Shown here: in pieces, positions 39,578 to 50,656 of the stretch
Numbering within the stretch: position 1 is the stretch's first letter
How the letters are laid out: every line of letters starts with the position of its first letter
Assembly (NCBI GenBank): GCA_956465555.1
Contig: OY101115.1
Location: forward strand, 4,564,120 to 4,628,119
Source of the DNA: Nitzschia sp. pyKryTriq1
Lineage: Eukaryota; Bacillariophyta; Bacillariophyceae; Bacillariales; Bacillariaceae
Direction: 5' to 3'
Length of the DNA: 64,000 nucleotides
Position numbers and translations under genes: made by a program
Notes under the pieces: generated by a model
Database searches by the model: none
Seen by the model: only the letters and a program-made list of their open reading frames with translations
Told to the model about the DNA's origin: nothing

Positions 39578-42500
39578 TTACGATGCATAGTCCATCAAAG
39601 CGCTAGCATCGTAGCCGTCCAGAGAGGATGTGTCAACCATTCGGAGAGTGCCGGGGTTGGAAAAGTTGACATGGTCCAGATCTTGATCATCATCATCATC
39701 CACTGAGGATACTACTGGGACTTCTTCAATGGTTCCATCCATGCGAATCTTGATGGGATTGTGTTTGGAGTCGCGGGAACTATGAATCTTGATGTAGTGA
39801 TCACGTCCACTATCCGAGAACGAAGACTGCTCCTCACCTCCATCCATGAGATGAGTGTCATGAGTGCGGATCGACTTGCCACTGCTGGTACGACTATGGT
39901 GGTCCTCGTCTCCATCCTCGGATCCAGCATGAGTTACCTCGTGGTGTTCGTGCTCCGAGTCTTCCTCTTCTTCTTCATGGTTCGTGAAATCTTCTTCTGG
40001 GTTTTCGGTCGTGGAGACTTCGTCCGTCGCCATCATGGGAGTAGGAACGGGTCCTTCCACTAGGTTGTCGTCGCCGACCCAGAAGGTCTTCATCTTGCCC
40101 TTACCCTTGACCTTGATCATGCCTCGCAACCTAAGAGGAATATCGGGCGCTTGTTGTTGCAACAACTGGGCAGTGGAAAACGAACAATGGACTTTGCCGG
40201 GCATGGAATTGGATTCCATTCGAGACGCCGTATTGACAGTGTCGCCAAAGAGACCGTAGCGAGGATTCAAGGATCCAATAACGTTGGAGACCACTGGACC
40301 AGAGTTGATACCGACACGAATTTGGACGCACCCCAAAGAGGGATCGTCCTCATCGATCAATATTTTGGAGGCAGCTCGAATGGCGTCTTGGGCATACTCG
40401 GCACATTGCTTGGCGTGCGTTTCAAACTCGCTTCCATCAAGATTGGTTACTCCCATGTAGGCATCTCCAATGGTTTCGACCTTGAAGATGTGGTACTTGT
40501 TGGCGAGGCTGTCAAACGCTTGGTACAAGCGATCCAGCATCGTCGAAACCTTCATGGGCGAGAATTTCTGAGAGATTGTGGTGAAACCAACAATGTCGGA
40601 GAAGACAATGGTGACAGTCTCATGAGATTCCGCTTCGACCTTCTTGCCAGCATTAAGAGCATCAGCAATGTGCTTGGGAAAGACATCATACAACGACGTC
40701 GGCTTTCTCTTCATATTCTTCGCGATAGTATCCTTGGCGGTTTCCAATGGCTCGGTATCCTTGGAGCTCATTTCCACGAGAACGTAATCCATGTCCTTGG
40801 CCGTCGGGCGGAAAAAGGCGTTGGCGCTCCAGCACTTCTTCATGAGTTCGACCATCTTGGGGGGCATACTTTCTGGAATATTTGGTCTCTTGTTCAGACG
40901 AGGATGGCAGACCTTGGGCAGAATCTTTCGCGGGTCTTCGCCTTCAAAAGGACTTTGTCGGGCATAGATCTCATAGAGGATCATGGCCAAGGAATAAATA
41001 TCGCATGCTTGCGTGTACTCGCTTCGACGACGCAAGTATTCCGGGGCCATGTAAAATGGCGTACCCTGCAGGATGTTGCGTTGCTTGGCAGTCTTGAAGT
41101 GAGAGAAACCAAAGTCAGCCACCTTGGCTCGGAAGCGCGAGTCGACAAGGATATTCTTCGCCTTGAGATCCCCATGGAGGATTGGAGGCTTGGAAGCGTG
41201 CAAGAACTGAATACCCTGGACGATATCACGAGTGACTTGCAGGATGATCTCTCCACCTGGGGTCATGGTCTCGTTGTGAAGGAGATCATAGAGAGAACCA
41301 TATTCCATGTATTCCATGACCAACATCGGATCGACCGTATTGGATATGACAGCTCCCATAACGGTTGTGATGCATGGATGACGGAGCCTTGATAGCAATC
41401 TCATTTCATTCACGAACTCATTCACGCGCTTTGTGTGGTCGTCAAATCGCAACCACATTGGAAGGATTCTCAAGAAGACACTTTGCGAGGACGTGGCAGA
41501 TCGCAGCACGTCTCCGCTGCCGTGGCCAGAGGCTGTAGCAGACTCCAATATTCGGAGAATATCATTGTCAGAGTGGTGACCCATCATCAGGCGTTCCCAA
41601 TCCTTATTGGAACCGCTCGTGCTACCACTGAACTGCATACTGCCAGTCTTGGATACTGTTTGCGACTCAATGTCTCCAATTTCTCCAGAATTCTCTCCAA
41701 ACTTGACGTTTTTGGTAGGCTTGGCCTTGTCTTTGCTTTTTGCTGCTTTCTTCGCGGCGTCCTTGGAGCCAATCTCGACGCTCCCTTTGGTGCCAATTTC
41801 ACCGCTGCCTTCGCCCAGACCTTGTCCAGAAGAAGTGATAGATGTACTGCCCCTTCTGCTAACAGGGGGCAAGACACGTTTGACGGCCACCTTGGTTCCT
41901 CTGTACTGTCCGAGAATGACGACACCAAAGCCACCTTGTCCAATAATCTCAGGAGGCTCATTGAAATGAAGCTCGTCCACATTGATGTGCCAAACGGAAT
42001 CGCTTTGCTTCTTCTTGTACCCAAGGTAAAAGAAGACAAGCACCCCGACGCAAATGAATACGGCAGAGAATATGATGAGGAAGAAATATGCGGAGTCCAG
42101 ACAGGTTCCGCCAACCTCGTAAGTGTTGCCGGCGCAAACGCAGTTCCCTTCGTCGTCGGGAACGCGATGGCTTCCGTGACCGTATTCTGCGTCACAGTCC
42201 CTGCAAACAACAAAAGCAAAATAAGTTATTAGTTCCGCGAGCTGACGTGAAACCCATTCAATAATGATAGCCGAAATGCTTACTTGTCTTTTACAATCAC
42301 GCGAATGGGAGATTGTGAAATCGATTCACCGTCAATCATAATGTCAATGACTTGCACTTGAACCGTCTTGTCCGTGACTGTGAATTCAAATCCATGCCCT
42401 TCCGACCCTGGAACTTCTGTCAGCTCCAAGGTCCTTCGCTGGTCTCCAGCATTGGCAACTACTTCAATCTGGGCTCCATTCCTCACCAAGTTGTCGTAGA

Positions 42501-43941
42501 TGCGAAGAGTGATACTTTCGCCCTGCTCGATGGTACCGCAGATACTCATCTTTTCGCATCCAGGGAGAGAATCACCGAAGTACGTTTCGAGGTGAGGATC
42601 TTCTGTACCATCAATGTGATGGTAGACGTCAACTTCAAACGCCTCGACACAAGGCTTGCAGAAACAGTCATAGTCTTCTTTGTCATTGCAGTCCAATCCG
42701 ATCTCGCTGCATCCCGAAAGAAACTCGTCTTCATGCCTCTTGAAGTGTCCCTCGGGGCATGTGATACCCTCGTATAGATTTGCAGGGCGTGTACACGCCC
42801 AGTTGCCCTTGTGGTCTTGTACTAAAAAGCCAGCCTCCTGCTGGATAGAGCGAAGCTCAAAATATGAGCGGGCGGTACGAAAGCCAGCAATGTGGCTCAC
42901 GTGAGCGGAATTCATGCTCCGGTCGCCGAGCTCGTTGGTCGCTTCACAAGGAGCGTTGGGTACCCAGTCTCTGGGCGAAAAACTTTCACAGTACTCGGCC
43001 GTGTTGGTTTCGAGACAGGCCGCTCTCTGGTCTCCGATTTCGTCATAAAGACGAAAGTCCATCAAGGCATCTTGGACGGCTTGCTGGACATCGCGTGGCA
43101 CGCTGGGGAGTGCAGCAAGGGGCCACTCGGGGAAAATGTCAGTCGAATGGAGGAAGGGGAAGAGTTCACCCGAGTCCATCACGAAGATCTTCGGCTCGAT
43201 AATCTTGAAGAGGTCGGGATCCACGTAGTCACCGTTCTCGTCCGTGGTAAGTTCGATTTGGTCTGTACGAATAAATCCAGCATCAAAGCGTCCACTGAGA
43301 ACGCCGTGCACGACATCGTTTTGATCCTTGGTGAAGATGAACTGTTTGGGGTCGTTGACATAGGACATGCCCGCCCTTTCCATCTCGTAGATTTGCATTT
43401 GACCTCCCATAAGATCAATGATGGCTCCAGCTCCGATGGTCTTGTCCTTGAGATCAGTGATGGTGTTAATATCGTCGTTGTCATAGCGGACAGCGATGAC
43501 ACCACCATACACGTCGAGATCGAAGGTACGACCCCGTGTGCTAAGGCGCTTGATAGCAGTACCTAGAGCAGTGGCTCCGACTTGAGTACCGATGCAGGAA
43601 TAAACTCCAGGATTGGCGTAGAGGAAGTCCATTTCTTCATTTTCAATGGCAGTAAAGAGCCCAGAGAAAAAGTTCGGCACAACATCGAATACGATCGGCG
43701 GGTCGAATTTCTTGCCGGCTGTGGCCGTGAGGTACTCGCCGAACACGCCATAGACTTCATCGTAAGCAGAGTCCAGCCCACCAGTCGCGTGAACCCCGAC
43801 GGTGTAGGATGACTTGTGAATGTAGGGGTCGAATTCGATTTTGTGGGTCGCGCAGTCGCTAGTGGTACCATTGGCATTTTGAGCCACCGCAGAGTTTGCC
43901 AGAAACGCTGAGAATAATAGCAGAGCGCATGCGGACTTCAT
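39578..43941 (-). CDS. Receptor kinase-nucleotide cyclase with phosphonate-type binding ectodomain (copy 2), two exons
   Basis: Exons 43941..42284 and 42200..39578 (1426 aa). The 83-bp intron has a GTAAGC donor and GCAG acceptor and lies just before the membrane span; copy 1 is uninterrupted there. Domains match copy 1 in order: signal peptide (LLLFSAFLANSAVAQ), PhnD-like binding domain, Cys-rich region, one span (YFFLIIFSAVFICVGVLVFFYLGY), kinase (IGQGGFGVV, VAVKRV, HGDLKAKN, DFGFSH) and class III cyclase (IVFSDIVGFTT, KVETIGDAYM, YGLFGDTVN, NTASRMES). Catalytic residues of both enzymes are present. The kinase and cyclase parts are far more alike between copies than the extreme N terminus, the kinase insertion and the C-terminal tail. 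It is convergent with copy 1, about 4.2 kb away. Ligand and nucleotide product remain inferred. Confidence 0.9.
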
Positions 43942-45490
43942 TTTGCCTTACCGTGCTGCGTTGTTGTTTCCTTGTCAAGAAAGATTTGCTGGTTTCTTAT
44001 TATTTGTTTGCTGATTTACAAAATTGGTTTGTTTTGCTTGAAACTTATTGTGTGCCCTACAACGTCGCTTTTGACTTTGTCAATAGAGATGGAGGATACA
44101 CACCAGTACCGGTATTATTTGGGTGATCGATGATGATTCGGATTTGTGATCTTCCCATCGCGATCATCGGGCCCTAAAGAAACCACTGACATTATGTTGA
44201 TAAGTTCAACTTTGAGGCACCGATAATCGTTATGCAATGAAGGCACACAATTCCCCGAAGGCTATAAAAGGCATTATTGAACCCAATTTGGCCTTCTCAA
44301 GCGCGCCAGATTGTTAAATCAGAAAATGTCGATCTAGTACAGAGAATGCGAACGCCAACTGTATGATGTTTTTCGATTGATGTGCATCCGCTACTACTAT
44401 TCGTGGTGAGATGGTCCTCTGGTACTAGTCTACCACTACGTACTGTAACGGTACCGAAGAAGTAGCTGTGGATCCAAAAAGTCTACGAGTATTCTTGATG
44501 ATGGGAAAGCGAACTCAAACAGCGTAATGAAAGTTGTAAGGGCCTCAAGTAAAAGTTCAATCCGGGCGGTTTCTGGTGGTTGCAAACGCTCGCAACAAAA
44601 CGAACCCCAAATTGTAAAAACGCGAAGACGCCCAACCCAATGCACAAGTTGTGCTGATTGATTGATTCCAAACTCCAGATTCCGTTCTCGCATTATTGGA
44701 AGCAGGCGGCGCGAGCCCAGTCGCACGGGCACCACACAGAGGAGTGCGTCGACTACGCAGACTACCAGCTATCTAGCTACAGTCTACCTCCCCGTCCACC
44801 ACAGCTACTATGTGCACTCCGTACGGTATGGTCGTCTGCTGCTCGCACTGTAGTACATAAAGTAGCCTGTAGTAGACTACTGTACGAGAATAGTCCCGGC
44901 ACTGTAGAGCAGCACAACCCACACGTTCGGTCACTACTACTACTAGCTTACTGAATCAAAATCAATAAAAAGAAGCCACACTACCGGTACAGTACTACTA
45001 GTAGTACTACTCAGCTATTCGTACCGGTACCGAAAAGGCAGGTTTGCTCCGGTGAGCTCAGTCACACTACAATAAATAGGTATCCATAGTGGCTGGCTCT
45101 GTGCTACTGTAGACAACTCGCATATCATAGTAAGCTGCTTCCACTAATTGGTCGCCATTAGTAAATCTCTACTCTAGAGAACAATGGAGGATAGTGGGTC
45201 GATGAAGGTATTACTATTTGCAAGCACCCCATCGAACAACCGTGAGAGTTCTTTTTCAAAAAACCATGAACTCAAAAGTTATTACTCGTATATTTTATTG
45301 TACTGCATTGGTGCACGGTCGTGCGGCGTTGGTGCCACTGCTGACAATAATAGACTATACAACAACGACGCTGCCCAGTCAAGCCCATCCATCACCACCA
45401 CGCCAGTCCTCTCTGATGGTACTAGTAGCGTTGTCCCGACGAATATGAAATCATTACGGCCCTACTAGTCACGCCTCTGCTGGTTTTTAC
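43942..45490. other. Intergenic region, no gene seen
   Basis: About 1.5 kb. A TATAAAA element at 44263-44269 points right, but no gene follows that I can support. Palindromic TACCGGTA/AGTACTACTAGTAGTACT blocks occur near 44985-45035. ORFs at 44436-44954 and 45184-45468 lack coding character. Confidence 0.5.
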
Positions 45491-46209
45491 CTACGCAGCA
45501 AGCTTGGCGGTAATTCCAGCGAAGTGCTTTCCGTGAGAAACTGCAATTTCCTTTTCCAAATCCGTGGGCTGTCGGCTTCCATCCGGGCCAGCGAAAGTTC
45601 CCGAACCGTATGGTGATGCGCCATGGGTCTCCTCGTACGAGAAGACCTTAGGCTCGGTGTATCCCATGGGCACGAAACACATGCCGTGGTGGGAAGCGAA
45701 GCTGAAGCATGAAACGGCACACGTTTCTTGACCACCTCCCATGGTTCCAACCGAAACAAAAGTTCCAAAGGACTTTCCGACCAAGGCGCCTTTCATCCAG
45801 AGTCCACCGGTGGAATCCATGAAAGTCTAACAATACTCAGAATTGTGGTGGATCATAGTAGTAGGGAGAAATGAAAAATGTTAGAAGAGTTGTCGTCATG
45901 TAAAACGTCAAGTACGCATTCTCGTCCTTCCAATGTCAATCTCACCTTCATTTGGGCCGGCATAGCTCCATATCGTCCGGAGATTCCAAAGAGGAAACCA
46001 TCATAATCTGTGAGCTTATCTGCAGTCATCACTGGGTAGTCTTTCTTGGGAGGGGCACCCATCTTTCCGAGGATCTCCTCGCTTAAAGTCTCTTCGACTT
46101 GGTAGATATCGCAGGTGGCGCCGCCTTCTTCGACGCCCTTTTTCACAGCTTCGGCCATGGTCGCAATGTGCCCGTACATGGAGTAGTAAACGATAGCAAT
46201 CTTGGTCAT
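45491..46209 (-). CDS. NAD(P)H:quinone oxidoreductase, WrbA flavodoxin family, two exons
   Basis: Exons 46209..45946 and 45826..45491 (199 aa); intron phase 0, donor GTGAGA, acceptor TTAG. A two-electron FMN-dependent quinone reductase that avoids semiquinone and superoxide formation. Motifs: MTKIAIVYYSMYGHIATMAE (phosphate-binding loop of FMN), PPKKDYPVMTADKLTDYDGF, GISGRYGAMPAQMKTFMDST joined across the intron, GGLWMKGALVGKSFGTFVS, GGGQE, and FVPMGY with HGASPYGSGTFAGPDGSRQP. These are the full WrbA signature, and the length equals the family norm. The protein is cytosolic by lack of a leader. Reading through the intron gives a shorter, truncated form at 45853. Confidence 0.95.
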
Positions 46210-46683
46210 TTTGCTGGGAGTGTTTGTGTTTACAATTTGTTGATCTGCGTCGGTGCTGGTTCCACAAGAGATTGATTATCATTATGAGAAGAGGAGGTAG
46301 GGTGGAAAACCCATTAGAATAGGTAGATCTTGGGTCTCTTGCGTAAGCTTATTCGAGATTTCTTCCAAGAACATTCGATAGAAGCAATCGATGATAAGGT
46401 CGCAATCTCGCGCAATACGTGGTCATTACTTCGTATGTAGTATTGTGACGTTGCCGGCCCATGATTTCTACTTTTAATGTCGATGACGCATGAAGATTTT
46501 GTTTATTATAGCCCGTATTGCTGTGAACATACTGGTACTACTGTACGGGATGAGCTGGTACGAGAAGACGAGAATTCCGACGAACTCCGATCAGAATGGC
46601 ATGCTGAACGCGGCCGTCAGGCAGGCAGGCCGGGGGGGGGTCCCATTTCTCGACTCCTCTTCTGACGACTTTCCCTCTCTACT

Positions 46684-46711
46684 CTACTACTACTACTAGT
46701 AGTAGTAGTAG
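46684..46711. repeat. Perfect (CTA)n(TAG)n palindrome
   Basis: Fourteen bases of CTA repeat are followed at once by their exact complement, so either strand can fold into a 14-bp hairpin with no free loop. It is the clearest of many similar blocks in the window. Confidence 0.9.
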
Positions 46712-46735
46712 TGCCTGTAGTTCTATAGAGTTGCT

Positions 46736-46780
46736 TATATCGTAAAGCAGCGAAAAACCCCAACTGTCTAATTCAGTTTC
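46736..46780 (-). repeat. Dispersed intergenic element, copy C (inverted)
   Basis: On the minus strand this reads GACAGTTGGGGTTTTTCGCT then GCTTTACGATATAAG, matching copy A at 26995, including the identical core TCGCTGCTTTACGATATA. The middle (TGCAC in copy A) is replaced. Confidence 0.7.
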
Positions 46781-47241
46781 TACCTCTACTACTAGAGCTA
46801 GTAGTACTAGTATCTTTCTACAACTGCACCAGAAACGTCAAGATGCGAGTATTCATACCTGGATGGTATTAGTATTGTCTACTCCTTCTTGGTGCTGGGG
46901 AACCATGCAGCACCAGTGCTAGCAGACTCTGCTGTTAGTTCGTCCTATAGTACTAGAACAATGACGAATATACGGACTACTACCTATGTATTCAAATTAT
47001 GGCATTTCGGCTACTACTAGTAGTAGAGCTTACCAACAGTACCGTAGTACTCTAGCATCCTTTCGAGACAGAGAATCATCTACTAGACTCTACTACCACT
47101 AGTTGTAGCCATTAGGAGTAGGTACCGGCGGTAGAGTGCATTCCGGATTTATTTGATGGCGACTCGTCGTACACTCTTGCCGTCGACGTCGACAAGAAAG
47201 ACGATGATGATGATGATGATGATGATGATGAAGCAGCAGCA

Positions 47242-49034
47242 TCATGATGATGATGATGATGATGATTGATGGCTGCTGAACTTATTCTTATTGCCAAAAT
47301 CCAACACCAAATGCCCCAGGCGTTGAAAGTCCCACAATTCCAAATAAACTTGGGCCGACAGTCGAGTGTAAAAAAGTCCACTCGAGGGTTCAAATGCGAC
47401 AATCATATAGACACCATGGTCTTTTAACAAGTATTCTTGGAGAGCCGTACCTCGTTCTTTGGAATCAATGCCAATGCTCGTAGGAAGTGGAATGTTAATC
47501 ATGAATTCTTCCATTTCATCCGGTGCCAATGCTATAGTAACATTCCATAGATCCATCAGATAGTGTTTGGCATCCAGGGCCAAGGTCCGACAATATTGAT
47601 AAATCGCTTCGTCACCTCCCAAGATCGTTTGGCGAAACTCCAAGGCGGCATCCATACTCAAAAAGGCCGTATAGTCTTTTGTGGAAACGTACGAGTATCG
47701 TTCGGAAAGACTGGTGGATCCAATGGGATTGCCGCTGGAAATAACGGTAGGTTCGGGAAATGTGTCGGATATGAATCCAGAAGTTGTATTGATCCACAAA
47801 AAGGCAGATCCCTTGGGAGAATACAGCCATTTGTGGCCATTCGAAAGATAGGCGTCCATATTTCCAATCTTGGAAAGGTCGAGGTGACGAATTTGGCCAA
47901 TGGCATGTGCTCCATCTACCAAGACAAAACAATTCGGCTGAAACCGTTTGATCATGGCCGCCAGTTCCTGTATGGGTTCTTTGACTGCCGGTGTCGAAAC
48001 AATATGCTCCAAAACGACCATTTTCAATCGATCCAACGATTTGGAGGAGGATGCTCCTTGTTGTTGTTGTTGTTGTTGTAGTAGTTTCGTCAAGGTATCG
48101 TTCATGGGATTCAAGAAATCAGCTGCTGCTCCTTCTGATGTAAGTGGAAATTGAATAGGCACGACCACCACTTGTAATCCAAATCGTCGAGAGAGCCAGT
48201 CGGCCGTATTCTTGATCATGGGATAGGCGACGGAAAACATGACGAGAATATCCCTGTCATCCTCCTCATCGTCGTCATCAGCAGCGGCGGCAGCATCGTC
48301 ATCAGCAGCAGCAGCATCTTGTTGTCGTCGTAGTCGCCAACAGCAGTAATATTATTAGTTCTCGAGCGTCTCGTCTTGTTCGGCTTTGTCATCTTCCAGG
48401 GAAAGCTTCTCATGATGGAATTGACCGCCGTCGAGGCACTTTCTACCAGTACCAACCCATCCAACATATAACTATTCTCACCAGCACCCCCACCAGCACC
48501 ACCACTGTTCTGATTATTCTCACTACTACTACTACTAGTAGTAGTACCACTACTAGTAGTAGAATCAGTAGTAGAATCAGCACCAAAGACATATTTGGCA
48601 ATCTTGGCACGCGTGATATTTTGAAGTTGATAGTGAGTTTGACGAAACCATATATCCGGCTGCTGTTCTTGTTGGAGTTCCAGTGCCGCCTGATAGTTGC
48701 GGACAAACTGGGGGCAGGCTCCAAACGATCCATGATTCAAGTTGGTATAGTTGAGCAAGAAATGAAAATACAATTGTTGACTGTCGTCCTCGCCGCGTAA
48801 CTTCTTTCCGAAATAAGGAGGAGGAGGAGATGATGATGATTCTTCCTCTTCTTCCTCTTTAACCTCAGCATCCTCATTCGATCGGATCCCTCGTCCTTGA
48901 CGAGAAGCAGCATCAGCATCAGCATCAGCATCAGCTACTGCGTCGTGGTGGCGGTGGTGGTGGCGGTGGTGGTGGGTCAGCAGGACCACAAAGCCTATTA
49001 CTACCAGGGATGTTGCTACGAGTAGTACTCTCAT
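47242..49034 (-). CDS. PLP-dependent aminotransferase class V (isopenicillin N epimerase/cysteine desulfurase-like), with frame break or intron
   Basis: Two overlapping minus-strand frames make one gene. The first (49034 down) has a signal-anchor (VLLVATSLVVIGFVVLL), a His-rich stretch and the family N-terminal part (NYTNLNHGSFGACPQ, GLVLVESASTAVNSIMRSFP). The second continues at ILVMFSVAYPMIKNTADWL with VDGAHAIGQ and the PLP Lys motif LSNGHKWLYSPKG. The frames can be joined by a 77-nt intron, 48265..48341, with an atypical GTTGGC donor and GATGAG acceptor (571 aa, Lys376). An alternative is an indel in the CTG/GAC-rich tract, whose second-frame reading (Ala/Asp) looks more natural. Chemistry is probably elimination or epimerisation on an amino acid; substrate unknown. 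A secretory or organelle location is suggested by the anchor. Confidence 0.78.
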
Positions 49035-49551
49035 GGTATAATAGGAATAATATACTTACTGTACTCGTAATCTGGATGATTGATTGCTGAATAATATTAT
49101 TAGTCCATAAGAATATCTTATTGGCAAGAATGCTATTGCTGATTGCGTTGAACCCGCCGCGCTGCTGCTATTATACCGGTATGCTGCTCTACTCTACTAT
49201 GCTACTAGCTAGTAGACAGTCCAATTGATTGACTCAATGGACTCTTTTCACCCGTACGGGATCATCAGCGCTATGTAGTCTGCACATCTACAGAGACGAT
49301 GGAACCGAGTCCTGTGCTTGCTTCCTTCGTCGAGTTCGCTCGCCGTACACTATTCAACTAAAGATCAGGCTGCTGCCAGGAAGCACGTAGTATAGCTAGC
49401 TTCTCTTCCATGCAGTAGTAGTAGTAGTACCTTGGCTTATTCCCCTCTACTGGCTAGTACCTACTACTAGCTAGTAGTAGTAGTAGTTTCGTCGCAATAA
49501 TAATAATAAAAATAATAATAATAATCACCATCCTTTTCCTAGTACTTCGAC

Positions 49552-49583
<32 letters not shown>

Positions 49584-49598
49584 CCTCTCTTGTGTTTA
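49035..49598. other. Intergenic region, no gene seen
   Basis: About 560 bp with TAGTAG blocks near 49420-49495 and AATAAT and GACT microsatellites at 49495-49580. No coding signal. Confidence 0.55.
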
Positions 49599-50656
49599 TT
49601 AAGACAACTGATCAATCAACGACGATCTCATATCCATGACAATATCCATGGGTTGTGCCGAAGTACTACTAGCTCCACCGGCTCCACCAGCAGCAGTTCC
49701 TCTTCGTTGCAATTTAAAGATACTTTCCAAGACGCTAATTTCGGTCCCGGTCGTATCCAATCCACAAAAGGCGCACCAATCATTGACGATCAATCCACCG
49801 CCCAATACATCCGACCCACGATTGATGGTTCCCGCTACCAACGGTACTTGTAGCAAGGAAGACAATTCTTCCATATCTTGGACGGTCGTTCGTGGATGTA
49901 CCATTCCTCCTTGATTGGTAAATTTGGCATACGATCCGACCAAGGCTTGTCCCCCGACGGTTTGTCGAAAGACTTCGACGCCCAAGACATCGGAAATGAT
50001 TTCTTCCGTCTCTCGATCGGTATCCGGATGGATCAATGCGACGTGATCATTGGTCGAAATGACATTCCCCAACGCCGATAATCGTTCTTCAATACGTTGG
50101 ACGACGACCTTGTCGGGCAAGGAATTGCGCAAATGCTGCAATTCCTGATCCGTGGCCGTATTCGGGATGAGCAAACCGCGGACGTTGCCGACGGTGGTCC
50201 GTCCGACGAATCGATTGCCACCAATCGTGGCATGCAAGACGGGAATATGATCCCGCAATTCGGCTTCCAAATCGGAATAAAAGTTTTCGCTGCCACCAAT
50301 TCCTAATAGTAGTATGTGATATAATGTAATAAAATAAAATAGATGGCAAAGAGAAGAAGAGAGGATGTGTGTGAGAGAGAGGGTGGGAGAGTCGCCATAA
50401 GCAGAACAACATGAACATGAACATCATGAACATCATGAACATCATGAACATCATGAACACCCACGATACCGAAACGTAGTACTGCACTGTACTGTGCTGT
50501 ATGCCGTGTATTACAGTGCATTACAGTGCATTACAGTGTATTACAGTATTACCGGTATTATTACATTACGTACGTACCTGCCAAACAATACGAGTTGGTC
50601 AATGCGGAAAAGACTCCAATTTCATTCGAGTTTTCAAAGGAAGAACGAGTCGCCAT
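49599..50656 (-). CDS. EIF6: Eukaryotic translation initiation factor 6, two exons
   Basis: Exons 50656..50578 and 50302..49599 (260 aa); intron phase 1, donor GTACGT, acceptor TTAG. eIF6 binds the 60S subunit, blocks premature 40S joining and is needed for 60S biogenesis in the nucleolus. The short first exon encodes [20 protein letters not shown] and NSYCLAG; exon 2 continues [20 protein letters not shown]. Later repeats of the pentein fold are visible: [87 protein letters not shown] and [19 protein letters not shown]. Length is near the usual 245, with a low-complexity Ala/Gly/Ser tail. Essential and single copy in most eukaryotes. Assignment is firm. Confidence 0.97.
50411..50459. repeat. 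9-bp minisatellite inside the eIF6 intron
   Basis: About five units of CATCATGAA type. The tract lies in the middle of the 275-bp intron. Confidence 0.9.
50511..50550. repeat. 10-bp tandem repeat inside the eIF6 intron
   Basis: Four units of TTACAGTGCA, the last two altered at the end. Adjacent to the 9-bp minisatellite; together they fill about a third of the intron. Confidence 0.9.

Larger units (their letters stand above)
46210..47241. other. Intergenic region with palindromic microsatellite and inverted motif copy C
   Basis: About 1 kb. Holds a perfect 28-bp CTA/TAG palindrome, copy C of the dispersed element on the minus strand, several ACTAGTAGTAG blocks and a GATGAT run at 47200-47270 that enters the next gene. 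No supported gene. Confidence 0.5.

Noticed and set aside
44263-44269. TATAAAA box upstream of a rightward gene
   Set aside because: No downstream ORF or RNA gene can be supported within 1.2 kb, and the neighbouring gene runs the other way.
44436-45468. Several 60-100 residue frames on both strands
   Set aside because: None has a motif, splice partner or biased codon use; the region is probably non-coding.
50411-50550. Evenly spaced repeats that superficially recall a CRISPR array
   Set aside because: Units are 9-10 bp and contiguous without spacers, inside a eukaryotic intron.
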